Source of the DNA: Embiotoca jacksoni
Taxonomy: Eukaryota > Chordata > Actinopteri > Embiotocidae
Assembly: GCA_022577435.1 (NCBI GenBank)
Contig: JAKOON010000005.1
Location: forward strand, 14,850,724 to 14,914,723
Length of the DNA stretch: 64,000 nucleotides
Reading direction: 5' to 3'
The translations under genes and the position numbers were made by a program. This document shows positions 12,801 to 22,665 of this stretch, in pieces. Every line of letters begins with the position of its first letter. Position 1 is the first letter of the stretch. The notes under the pieces are model-generated. The model did not search any database and had not been told where the DNA came from. It saw nothing but the letters and a program-made list of their open reading frames with translations.

Positions 12801-15800
12801 CAACATGATGTGTAATTCGCCCAAACTTTTGCATAAAACTGTATTGTATAATCACACCTGTGCACTCATCGGCAGAAAGATCATACTTGACTGTAATATC
12901 ATGTTTGAGATTGGTTACATGGGTTACTGATATTAAAGCTGAGCCTCGATTTTAAAGTTTGTCTTTAAAGGCTTAGAAATAGAGGAGTTAAATCTTTTAA
13001 TAATTTACTTTCAACCTGTGAAGTGATCCTTTACACGGTACATGGAATTAATTTGAATTTCAGTCCCACACGGGAAGAGACTGTGAATGTTTTTTTTGTT
13101 TAGTGTCTAAGCTCTTTCTGTGGTTCAGTAAGTGTGTGGCGTGAGAAAAGCAACATTCCTCATTCAAGGAAGGAGGAAGACTAAAATGTGCTGCCCTACC
13201 TATTCATTTGTTGTTTTTTTTACCTACCGGGTTTTCCCTTCTATTGTACCTATGTTTTGACTAACTGTTGAAATAAAAAACTTTAAGAATGTTTGCCATA
13301 AAAGTGGCAGCCAGGAAATGTGTTAATGATCTGATTAGGAAACGCCTCTTGCAAAGATCAGTACACCTGAGTAATCTTTTCAAAGTCTGTCCCTCCCTTG
13401 GCTGGTTGGTTCATGTGTTGTCTGATTGGAGCAAAGTAATCCCGACTGCAGCACGTTTGAAGTCAAATGAGTCACGTCGATTTTACTTATGGATAGCAGG
13501 TAAATGGATTCATACTTCTGTTCTCACCGTATTAATCTGTTGGACTGCTGTTGCAGAATCTGCTCTGATTGAGCAGCTGTGACGCTGCCAGCACAAACTT
13601 AAACGGCCTTTTCTGTTCAAACAGAGCTGAGGCGATAAACAGCAGTCAGCTGGTAGAACTGGAGGATGATATACAACAACAACTTGCCAGAGCAGAGGAG
13701 AGGGTGAGGGATGAGGTGAGTGAGATATCTGCAGCATGCCATAGTGAACTGTTGCTCCTGTGATTCATTTTACTTTTTAATAAGAATTTCTGAGTTAAAT
13801 GTGAGAAACTAAATGAATTATCAACCATAAAAGCAAACTTATAAATAAAAATGGAAATGGACTAAAAGAATGCATTTTATTTCATAATGTAGATACAAGT
13901 TTGTAAGCTTTCGTCACCGTTTCGTGTGAGCTACCTGCATATTTGTGGTGCAGTACACAGCAGCAGGGTACATGTCTCTTTACAAAGAGCCTCTTTTAAA
14001 GTTAGATGAAAGCCCTTCTTCAATACCCGTGCCGGTCTGCACCTCTGACTGCTTTGGTCTCATGTTTGTAGGAGCATCAGAAAATGGAAGGAATTATGGC
14101 TACCATGCTGAGGAAGCATGAGAATGAGGTTGCAGACCTGCATGCCACAGTGGACAAATTGTTAAAGGTAGGTTTTCACAGACAGCATGCATTTACTTTT
14201 GGTCGCACATGGAAAATATGATGTTTTCAAACGACATGAAAGATAAAAGGAAGCCACTGTACCTGAAAGACAGCACACAAGCTCTAGTATTATGTCCCTG
14301 TGGCTTAGTTTTTTTTTTTTTTTTTAGAAAATGTGATGGACCAGAAAGATATCCACCTTTTGTAGGCAACCTGTCAAAGAGCCTGACCAAATCTAATATC
14401 CTGCATCATAGAACTGTATTTCACACAAAGAATATCCACAATGTGTCATGATCCAGCTGAGAACAGATTGCATCTTAAATGCATCTCCAGTGACACCCTG
14501 TGACCACAGTTTGCATCACATTAGATGTTTCAGAAAATCAAAAAATGCACAGCTGTGGTTAGCTGCGCATTGAAAAGGTTGTAATGTCTATTTTTATACT
14601 GGATAAAAGTACATGGATAAACTCAGAATAACAAACAACATTGGCAACAGATGAGAGGGATGTCACAATTCAGAGGAAAAGTAAGATTAAGGGAGTGATG
14701 AATATGCCAACTGGCCACAGACATGATCTGTTTTGGAGGCTTGTTATGCTCTATGCATACTATCATGTTTTTATAATATTAGCTAATATTAATGTGTAGA
14801 TGCACAGACGGTACAAAAGACCAACTGTCACTATAGCTGTCTTGTCTGTAGACCATGCTGGAGGTTTTAGTACAAAGTGTGAACTGTGTCTTAAAGTTCT
14901 GTCGGTGAGAAATGCAGTCCACATTCATTTTAAATAAAGAACAGGGCAATACCTGTTTGCTTCTGTGAATTGACCATGTCTAATTACTTTTGGCCAGGAT
15001 GATATCTGATTGAAGTTTTACCTGTAAAACTATATATTGTCCAGCCAATTTGAGAGACCATAAGCCACTGCTTTGTTTGCCCTTAAACCACGCAGGCTCT
15101 CAAATACTGTTTGATTTTTCTTTTGTGCTTGGCGTAGCTAATCTTTAGACCACGCTGAAGCTGATATGCAGCTCTTCTAAAGTCTCACAGATTTCGTTTT
15201 ACGGTTTTCAGCGGCTACATAAAATGCGTGCAAAACAACTCGCGTAGCAAATATTTGATCAGACAAATTTCCAGTGCATGCGATTATTGAATGTGATCAA
15301 CATCATCCAGGATGAAGACATGCTCTGTGATCTTTTTTGTTTTCGGTAACACACCGCTTGGAAAGACATTTCCACAGGAAACCTGCTTGCAGAAGTCATG
15401 CTTTATGTCACAAAGTGCATTAAAGAATGGAAACACAATTACTTTAGCTTTTCATATCATGGCAGAGATCTCCCATTCATCAGCAAGACGAGACAAGTCT
15501 TCCCATTGTCACTCTACATAGCAGTGTAAATGCAAAAACGTTAGGATATATAATCAGAGCATCGTATAGCTCCATAATAAGACTCATCCGTGTTGTGTTT
15601 CAGTGGTGTTATCAATTGATGAAATCTGATGCTGTACCATATGTCAATGTCTACACCTGAACATGTCTGCTGTGCACCACAATGCACAAAAACATTCCAC
15701 CTCAATCATTTCTGCCAACAGGAAAATGTATACGTCAAAATTCTTAAGTGTGCAGCACCAAGACCAGTCAACATTGTACATTTTCTTTCAATAAAGACTA

Positions 15801-18800
15801 GTATTGCGTCGCAAGTGTGCTGCATTTAGCAGCCCTGTTACATTTTGCAGATTTCAAATGTTAGACTGAACCCCTCGAATACACGCGTATTATAAACAAC
15901 AGCAATAACAGAAAAGCATGCAATGAAACCCCTCTCCACAAAATGTGGAAGCAGTTGCTGTCCTTGTCCTGTAGATGGCGACAGTGCACATTAAAGCCAG
16001 ATTGATAAATCAGCTGCTCCAATATATTGCCTATCAACTTATTGCCAGTATATTGGCGTAGGCAGTAAATTCCAAGAGATTTCAACTGGCGCAAGGATTT
16101 ATATGAGGCCATTTGGAAACGGTGGCAACTGTAAAATGTCTAACTCAGTCCGTACATGTCTTGGAACACAATTCTTTAATAAGCTAAGTGAAGAGATCTT
16201 TGTTTGTTTTTGTTTTCTTTACATATTAATACAATAACTATGATTCATCTTTATAAGATCTTTTTTTTTTTTTTTTTTAACTCTCAAATACTCCTGTCAG
16301 TTTTAGCCACAGAAGTCCTCTATCAGTTAGGGTGCTATTGACATGTCTTTGTGTGCTGCTGTTACTTGGTTTGACCATAGATGGGGACTGCAGGTCGAGA
16401 AATTTTGGTCTAAAATCCAAACAAATTGCTCACGTAACTGTTTTTAATTAAGAGTCAAGAGGACTCTGAACTGAACCATTCAAAGGAGGAGATGAGGAGG
16501 ATGAACAGACAAGTGAGCGATCTCTCGCAGGTAAGTCATACTGGAAGTTCAGTTCAACAAATCACATGTTTTTTTTTGTGTGTGTGTAGAAATGTCACTG
16601 ACAAAATCTCCTCGCAGGAAAACGAGCAGCTGCGGGGCTCTCTGCTTCAATCCGAGACAAACATCGCCGTCCTGCACTCAGAGCTGGACAAGCTGAAGAA
16701 CGTGTATGCAGATCAGAAAGCTCAACATGAAAGGTGAATGCATTGTGTGTTTGCGCTCGGCTCAGCTCGTGTCCAATGTACAGAAAACTCAATAATTGAA
16801 GGTGTTTGGTCTTACAGAGAGGCAGAGGATTTAAAGAGGATGGTTATCGAATACCAGTCGTACTCCGGTCAGATTCAGACCCTCCAGTAAGTATTTCTTT
16901 AAATAAATTTAAAAAAAAAGACCATTTAAAAAAAAAAATCAAATTAACTTGGAGAACGTAGGAATTGTGGTGGATAGTTTCAAACACCCGTATATTTTTG
17001 TAAATTAGAATGTTTTTATTTACTATGATTTTTAGATTGCTGCCTTCATCAAAATATATTGAGTATGAGTCAAAATTTGTTTTTGGGGGTATTTATATAC
17101 AAAGAGTTGGCATTTAAAATTATATTTAAAAAACAAAAACAAAAAAAAACATCAGCAACATGTAATCTTTGTACCGCCCCTTACTATTTCTCATTTATGA
17201 GCAGCGTATTTACATGAACCCAAACACTATAATGTGACTGTAAATAATTATTTGTTTGTTAATGTTTTTTAAACTTTTACTCCTCTTGTGAGCTTTTGTA
17301 GAAATACAAAATAAATGACAACATAGTAGAACAGCTAATATTAATATCAAATAAATAAATAATGCATATTAACAAACGTATAAAATGTCCTTCAATAAAT
17401 GTTTAAATGATGTTTAAATTGTGCTGAATACCCCCTAAATACTTTACGTGTTGAATAGATCTGTTTTTTGTAATTTGTGTAAATCAACCATTAAACTTGA
17501 ATTATCAGAAGAACAGGATTTAGTGTATTTGGTGGACCATGCCGACTACATCAGGTCCATAGTTAACCATTAGAGCAGACTGATTTTACATGAAAGACTT
17601 GTTTGTGCTTTCTGTTGTTGTATGACAGTAAAAGTTGTGTAAATGTATGTGACCGTTTTGGATTTCCTCTAACACATCATCAGGGAAATGAATAAAAAGC
17701 TGTATGACAGTAATGACGGGCTGCGCTCAGCGTTGGCCAGTGAAGTGGTTGCAGCTAAAAGAAGGGTGAGTCCCAGGCTTGCTGTTGCTATATTTCCTCA
17801 TACCCACCGGCTCCTATGTCAGGTAGAAGCTGACAGTCAACTGTTTTCAGCAGTTCAATGTGGAGAAAAAAAAAAAAAAAAAAAGCTCCTCACTGGCATT
17901 TCCAATCTTTTCAACAGCTGTCTCCCCAAAATGAAATCCCAGCCCAAAGAATGAAACCCCTCCGACAGAGCACACTCAACCACAGCGGGTATATCAAGTT
18001 CTTTACACACCTCTGTGACTCTGCAGATTGATCTCTGTGAATTAAATTGTCACAGCTGAAGCCTGTCTGTATGCTGGTGCTTGGGTGCAGCTTGGAGCCG
18101 GTTCCCGGCAGAAGGGCCTACTCTCATGTGGCCACCTGGGCCGATAAGTACCTGGACAGCGGTGTCTCCCTGCCGATGGACACAGCCGAGAGCTCGGGCA
18201 GTGATTATGACAGCGATGACAGCAGTATCTCGGGGGAAACTGTGCACCACAGCTACTCGTATGTCCCGTCTGATGTGGAGGTCAGAGAAAACACCAGGGT
18301 CTAACAGTGGGTCAGGCGATCTTAATATGCCATTGTGCTCTCAGGGCTTTAAACTTGTATTTTTCTTATGTTACAGATATCGGAAATTAAATCTGAAGCT
18401 GCAGTGTCGGTGACTCCCAGCAGGGCGAGCTCCATGGCTTCCTCCCTACGAAGACGTTTGTCTGCCTTCTCCACAAGGGTAAACTGGTTTAGTATTTTCA
18501 TACCTTCTTAATAAGCACTTCTTCAGTAATTGGCAGGTGATAATACATTTAGACTCTTCGTAGCAGACTTGAAAGTTACATCAGTTATTTCAGAGCTGAG
18601 GGGAAAATGTGCATTAATATCAGCATATTGGCTATAGATTTAAAATCCAAAATATTATTGATGCGGGGAAAAATAAAGCGTGAGAAACATGATCCCAGTA
18701 AACAGTGGTTAAAGGAACTCCTCACGCCTCCTTCAGTTGACGTATTTCTGCTGGAACTTGTCTGCATAACCAACCAAAAAATGAAGAACATCCATCCGTC

Positions 18801-20571
18801 CATCCTGTAACTATATTTGAAATCTGGAATATCAATCACGATAGCGGAATCGTTCTCGGCATGATAATGTCCGAAGTGTCTCGGTATCTACAAGAGACAT
18901 TAGCACATTTTGTACAGACATTGGTTATTGTCAACCAATGTATTCTAATGGCTTCAGTGATCCCCTGACCTCTGACCCTGGTGGCTTTGAAATACATGTT
19001 GCAAAATCAAATTTGTTTTCTCTTCAGGATGAATTGTGATAACTTTGGGGATCCATTGACTTTTCTTCTTCTTTTCTTCTTGCACCGTCATCAGCTCAAA
19101 CTAAGATGGTTATCATGGCAAACCAGCTTAACATCAGCATGTTGGCGTTGTCACTGTGAGGATGACTATATTTCAGTGTGAAGCCACTTCTAACTGCATT
19201 GAAATATAGTCAGTGAAATGCTGTAAAACAGTTGGACATTTTTCAACCACATTTATTCTGCTTTTAACTCCTCTCACCTGCAAATAACATTCTATCTTGC
19301 CCCGAAAAATATTATTCTTACTGGCTTGTTCTGGGTCTCTCGCCTCCTATCTCATGGTCGACGTGTTATCTTTTGTTCCATTTACGCAGCCATCAGAAGC
19401 AGACGTAGAAGAAACTGAGGAACCTGGCCCGATGTACCGTCTGGTTTTAGCTGGAGACGCAGGAGCTGGAAAGTCGAGCTTCCTGCTGAGACTGACGGTC
19501 AACGAGTTCAGGGGAGACATCCAGACAACACTGGGTGGGTGCCACAGCAAACACATCACTGTTAATCCAACACTGACGCACTCTTGATATCAGATATTTA
19601 AATCTACTTTTTTTTTTTTTTTTTTTCACAGGTGTTGATTTCCAAATGAAGAGAATGCTGGTAGACGGAGAGAAGACGAGCCTGCAGATCTGGGACACGG
19701 CTGGGCAGGAAAGGTGCGGCGCTCCTTAAGAAACATTTCATGAAGTTGATCAAGGAAGTAGAAAAAGGAAAAAAAAATATGGTTATCAGTTAAAACGTGT
19801 AAACATCATGTTGACTCGGAGGAAAATTCCCCAGACTAAAAATAGAGTTGTGTTTATTTCACTTAAGGTTTCGTAGTATTGCCAGGTCCTATTTTCGTAA
19901 AGCTCATGGAGTCCTGCTGCTCTACGATGTTACCTCGGAAAGCAGCTTCCTCAACGTCAGAGCGTGGGTGGATCAGATTCAGGTGACCGTAGCGATGCTC
20001 ATCAAATGTTGACTGAAACCCCGCAACAAGTAGGACAATATTTGACAGTGCTCTTTGCTTATGAAGGATTCAACAGACGAGAAAATGCCCATGTGTGTTA
20101 TTGGAAACAAGGTGGACCTCCGAGAGAAGCTTCCAGAGGGAAGCTGTGTGAGCAGTTTGCACGGGGAGAAGTTGGCCAAGGTGCGTGAGTTTTCATTCCA
20201 CCTGGTGGAAAAAAATGTTCCACAGACGCCTGTCGTAAATTAACTGCAGTCAGGGGTGTTGATGTTTTGCTTGCAGGCGTACGGTGCCTTGTTCTGCGAA
20301 ACGAGTGCCAAAGAGGGAACCAACATCGTAGAGGCTGTGCTTCACCTGGCAAGGTAGGAGGCCAGAGAGACAGTTTAACTTTAAAATGTCTTTTTGTTTT
20401 TTTCTTCTGAAACTATGGCAACACTCAGCCTTTTTTTTTTTTTTTTTTTTTTTCTTCTTCTTCAACAGAGAGGTAAAGAAAAATGGCAAACTGATACAGC
20501 AGTCAGATTCTCAGGTCAGACTGAGTCAATCCAGGCCGCAGAAGACTCTGAACAGCTGCTGTGGACTGTAG
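9134..20571 (+). CDS. rasef: RASEF (Rab45): EF-hand, coiled-coil, Rab GTPase; 17 exons
   Basis: RASEF is an atypical large Rab linked to perinuclear membrane traffic that self-associates through its coiled coil. Exons: 9134-9444, 10752-10904, 13625-13715, 14072-14167, 16453-16530, 16618-16733, 16818-16886, 17684-17765, 17918-17988, 18091-18280, 18377-18478, 19390-19534, 19632-19713, 19868-19982, 20067-20180, 20277-20353 and 20469-20571. They total 1995 nt, 664 aa, with every junction in frame. EF-hand loops fall at residues 14-25 and 48-59, the coiled coil at about 104-332, and an acidic/serine linker at about 333-467. The Rab domain runs from 468: P-loop GDAGAGKS 475-482, WDTAGQE 522-528, NKVD 581-584, ETSAK 613-617. 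The C-terminus CCGL suits double geranylgeranylation. The start ATG has A at -3 and G at +4. Human RASEF is about 740 aa; the linker is shorter here. Confidence 0.95.
9445..10751 (+). other. rasef intron 1
   Basis: 1.3 kb containing a poly-A run at about 9800-9831 and a foldback element (9959-10397). No exon is seen. Confidence 0.8.
9959..10397. repeat. Foldback/MITE-like element in rasef intron 1
   Basis: The left end (AATACCACTT, then AGGCGATAGTGAGTCACT at about 9980-9997) reappears inverted at 10,358-10,397 (AGTGACTCACTATCGCCT, then AAGTGGTATT). The arms are about 40-50 nt, imperfect, and enclose about 350 nt. No coding sequence is present. The superfamily is unknown. Confidence 0.6.
10752..10904 (+). 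CDS. rasef: rasef exon 2: start of coiled coil
   Basis: Residues 104-154, including LADLYQAIHSS and LLQPYEEIIHSLN, which align with the human RASEF segment ending QPYEHVIKNF. Acceptor CCATAG; donor CG|GTAAGA. Confidence 0.94.
10905..13624 (+). other. rasef intron 2
   Basis: 2.7 kb, mostly filled by a decayed Tc1-like transposon on the opposite strand (about 11,760-12,842). A poly-A run lies at about 11,717-11,737. No exon is seen. Confidence 0.8.
11760..12842 (-). mobile_element. Decayed Tc1-like transposon, antisense in rasef intron 2
   Basis: The right edge reads, on the - strand, TACAGTTTTATGCAAAAGTT, a Tc1-type terminal repeat. Broken reading frames on the - strand resemble Tc1 transposase: an internal block (FPTVQGRGGN, WGCVAAGGKGN) at about 12,102-12,240 and a C-terminal block (PSQSPDMNIE) near 11,910-11,950. 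Several stops and frameshifts interrupt it. I do not find the left terminal repeat, so it is inactive and truncated. Confidence 0.8.
13625..13715 (+). CDS. rasef: rasef exon 3: coiled coil
   Basis: Residues 155-185, rich in Glu, Gln and Arg (LVELEDDIQQQLARAEERV). The GAG|GTGAGT donor at 13,716 is used. An earlier GGTGAGG at about 13,703 would drop conserved codons. Confidence 0.92.
14072..14167 (+). CDS. rasef: rasef exon 4: coiled coil
   Basis: Residues 186-217 (EHQKMEGIMATML through HATVDKLLK). Exactly 32 codons between a TTTGTAG acceptor and an AAG|GTAGGT donor. Confidence 0.92.
14168..16452 (+). other. rasef intron 4
   Basis: 2.3 kb of AT-rich sequence with a poly-T run at about 16,261-16,278. 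No repeat family or exon is recognised. Confidence 0.7.
16453..16530 (+). CDS. rasef: rasef exon 5: coiled coil
   Basis: Residues 218-243 (SQEDSELNHSKEEMRRMNRQ). 26 codons ending CAG|GTAAGT. The acceptor AATTAAG is weak in pyrimidines, so the 5' edge is less certain than the others. Confidence 0.85.
16618..16733 (+). CDS. rasef: rasef exon 6: coiled coil
   Basis: Residues 244-281: NEQLRGSLLQSETNIAVLHS and ELDKLKNVYADQ, closely matching human RASEF. Acceptor CTCGCAG, donor AG|GTGAAT. Confidence 0.95.
16818..16886 (+). CDS. rasef: rasef exon 7: coiled coil
   Basis: Residues 282-304 (REAEDLKRMVIEYQSYSGQ, then IQTL). It ends mid-codon at CA|GTAAGT, completed by the G of exon 8. Confidence 0.92.
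17684..17765 (+). CDS. rasef: rasef exon 8: end of coiled coil
   Basis: Residues 305-332. It contains the strongly conserved YDSNDGLRSAL motif of RASEF. Donor AGG|GTGAGT. Confidence 0.95.
17918..17988 (+). CDS. rasef: rasef exon 9: linker
   Basis: Residues 333-355 (LSPQNEIPAQRMKPL, then RQSTLNHSG). A 71-nt exon behind a CTTTTCAACAG acceptor. Its phase links the coiled-coil exon to exon 10 exactly, which supports it although the linker is poorly conserved. Confidence 0.82.
18091..18280 (+). CDS. rasef: rasef exon 10: acidic/serine linker
   Basis: Residues 356-419, with ADKYLDSGVSLPMD and the acidic SGSDYDSDDSSISGE. The acceptor is the AG at 18,089-18,090. Two upstream AGs (near 18,028 and 18,056) would bring in an immediate in-frame stop. 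Confidence 0.88.
18377..18478 (+). CDS. rasef: rasef exon 11: basic/serine linker
   Basis: Residues 420-453 (ISEIKSEAAVSVTPSRASS, then LRRRLSAFSTR). 34 codons. The RRLS sequence is a plausible basophilic-kinase site (inference). Confidence 0.88.
18479..19389 (+). other. rasef intron 11
   Basis: 0.9 kb containing a copy of a widespread fish dispersed repeat at about 18,890-19,150. No exon is seen. Confidence 0.7.
18890..19150 (+). repeat. Dispersed teleost repeat, copy A
   Basis: Contains CAGGATGAATTGTGATAACT, GGGGATCCATTGACTTTTC and the AACATCAGCATGTTGGCGTT block. Related copies are at 23,340-23,625 and 49,170-49,510, and an inverted piece at 39,255-39,410. Family name uncertain. Confidence 0.6.
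19390..19534 (+). CDS. rasef: rasef exon 12: Rab domain start, P-loop
   Basis: Residues 454-501. The P-loop is GDAGAGKS, with the catalytic Lys and Ser present. The switch I side follows (GDIQTTLG, including the conserved Thr). Confidence 0.97.
19632..19713 (+). CDS. rasef: rasef exon 13: switch II
   Basis: Residues 502-528, GVDFQMKRM to WDTAGQE. The catalytic Gln is kept. Confidence 0.97.
19868..19982 (+). CDS. rasef: rasef exon 14: Rab core
   Basis: Residues 529-567, with RFRSIARSYFRKAHGVLLLY and DVTSESSFLNVR, very close to human RASEF. Confidence 0.97.
20067..20180 (+). CDS. rasef: rasef exon 15: NKxD motif
   Basis: Residues 568-605, with guanine-specificity motif GNKVDLRE and GEKLAK. 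The acceptor ATGAAG lacks a strong pyrimidine tract, but phase and homology agree. Confidence 0.95.
20277..20353 (+). CDS. rasef: rasef exon 16: ETSAK motif
   Basis: Residues 606-630, YGALFCETSAKEG and NIVEAVLHLA, near-identical to human RASEF. Confidence 0.97.
20469..20571 (+). CDS. rasef: rasef exon 17: hypervariable tail, prenylation site
   Basis: Residues 631-664, EVKKNGKLIQQ then a Ser/Gln-rich tail ending NSCCGL. Stop TAG at 20,569-20,571. A poly-T run directly precedes the acceptor. Confidence 0.96.
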
Positions 20572-21548
20572 GCAACTTTTATTTATACAGGTGGAGCAAT
20601 GAAGGACACCGCACTATTATTACTTTGTGATGAAGAACATCATTTTTCCTGCAAGAAGATCTTCTCGCATATTTTAACGTTGAGATATCTCAGCCTTTGA
20701 CCTTAAAATGTATATTCTCTGATCAAAATGAAGAATTCTGTCACTGGAAAACTGTACATGTACAAATATAAATGCCCACCAATTTTATCAGGATAAGACT
20801 TTTCTTAAGTTTAGTATTTATTTTCTATTAAACAAATTTTTCTCAATAAATAAGGAATATTGATGCCTAAATTGAGATTAAACTTGAATGTTTTTATGGT
20901 TTTGACAAAAAAAAATATTTTTAAAGGTTAATGCACTTTTTCCCTTTGAAGTAAATTTTGTTGAAAAAGCTGCATGTTTCTCAAAAAACAAGAGAAAAAG
21001 ACAACACAGTTATTTTTTTTTATTTTTTATTTTTTATTTTAAGCATCAGTGTAAGCAATATTACATTGCAGTTTTAACACCTGCACTTATTGGAGCTCTG
21101 ATCAAATATTTCGCAGTTTCTGATGGTTAAAGTGTTAAACACATATATATATATATTTACTAAAAATACTTTTCTGTTTGGTTTATCTTTACAAAAAGTT
21201 CCTCTTCTACTGATTTAGGTTTTTGTTTTTTTTAGCATCTGTAATATCAGGATCCATTTATGCCAAAAATAAATGCAATCCTTTTTTCCAAATAAAATAG
21301 ATACTGGAAAGATGACTGTTATAAGCTCCTGTTTTATCGATCAGCAAAAATTCCCTCGATTTTACTATTCACCTTTCAACGACACAGTTTTTTACCACGT
21401 GAAACTCATAAATATCAGTTGAGGCTCCAGCATTGCTGCATTCACAGGAGAAAACTCTTTTCAAGTGACCTGATTTAAAGAGGACTGGAGTCTGAACTCT
21501 GCTCCTCCATGACGACGATGATTTTCAAACTGCTTTCAGCAGAGCATT
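20572..21548. other. Convergent 3' UTR region, rasef / fkbp16
   Basis: 977 bp separate the two stop codons. + strand AATAAA signals lie at 20,845-20,850, 21,268-21,273 and 21,291-21,296. On the opposite strand, TTTATT (AATAAA reversed) occurs at 20,817-20,822 and in the T/A-rich block at about 21,019-21,040. No other gene fits. Confidence 0.7.
20845..20850 (+). promoter_or_regulatory. Polyadenylation signal AATAAA (rasef, proximal)
   Basis: The first canonical hexamer after the rasef stop, about 270 nt downstream. Two further AATAAA copies at 21,268 and 21,291 could serve as distal sites. Confidence 0.5.
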
Positions 21549-21635
21549 TCAGTTTCTTGCAGTCAGAATCACCGACGTCACTAAACTCCCCAAGGCCACC
21601 ACCAGAGCTCCGAGTATGAACTTCCAGGAAATTCC
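21549..21635 (-). CDS. fkbp16: fkbp16 last exon: C-terminal membrane anchor
   Basis: Residues 448-475, GISWKFILGALVVALG through VILTARN, then TGA. Typical tail-anchor layout: a hydrophobic helix and two polar residues. It joins in phase 0. Confidence 0.95.
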   Translation of the reverse strand, partial: GISWKFILGALVVALGSLVTSVILTARN

Positions 21636-22632
21636 CTAAAACACAACAAACGCACAGTTAAAATCCAGCCTGATGGTCATCACAATAAAACATATTGGAG
21701 CTGCGTGTTTAACCGTCATGGCTCACTGATGGTTTCTTCTTGGACGGAATCACGAATGGTGCGATATCGTCTCCGAGCACCTCCGCTGGTTTGGCATTCC
21801 ATTCTTGGGTGTCTTTGCCTCCTGATTGCCGTTTGACGAGTTTAGATAACTCGACGTGGATCGCCTGAAGAAAAGGGAAAATACTTTTCTTTTTTTTTTT
21901 TAAAAGCATCCTAAAACATCCTGTAAACAGATGCTTTCTGTAGATCAAGTGTTGACAACTGTTACTATAAAGGGTGAAGCTGCTGTTTTGAAAAATGTCC
22001 AGCAGGTGAGAGCAGAGGTCTGAAACACAAAGTAGGACAATAAATCACAATAATCGTACATTTTAAATTTAAACATCATTCGAAATGTTCACGCAAAGGA
22101 CTTCATATTTTGTTCTATAAATAAAGTCATCAGAGCAATCGTTAAGAGATTTTAGGCTATCGGATGCATTGATACAATAAAAGCAAGCCATTCTTTCTTC
22201 TGATCACCTACAGACTGCAGTACAACTACTTTTTCACAGAGCTGCTAAATCGGGTTTCTCCAAAGTACTTTATCCACCACTGAGGCAAGCGTGTAATTAC
22301 CAAAGCAGCAGATATTTTCGTTTTGTCTAGACGAGGCCAGACATACTTGTGACGGTGGCAGTGTGCCCTATAGGTCAGGTCACTGTAATGCTGGCACCAG
22401 CCTGTTGTGAACAGCTGATGGGAATGTACTCCTCACACTACACTTTTAAATCCAGCCTGAAATGAATCAAACCCATGGACTAAAACAACAGCCATAAACT
22501 GAGATTATTTTTCCAATATTGTAGGGATGAACAGTTTTCTGAAATGTATGTAGAATCGATTCAGACTTGGCTCTTTCTTACCTTCACTTCATTATTTTTG
22601 GAGCTCAGGGTGTCGGTGTGGCAACCTCTAAC

Positions 22633-22665
<33 letters not shown>

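Noticed and set aside
18028..18090. Alternative acceptors for rasef exon 10 near 18,028 and 18,056
   Set aside because: Both, with the phase fixed by exon 9, meet a stop at once. The AG at 18,089-18,090 keeps the frame.
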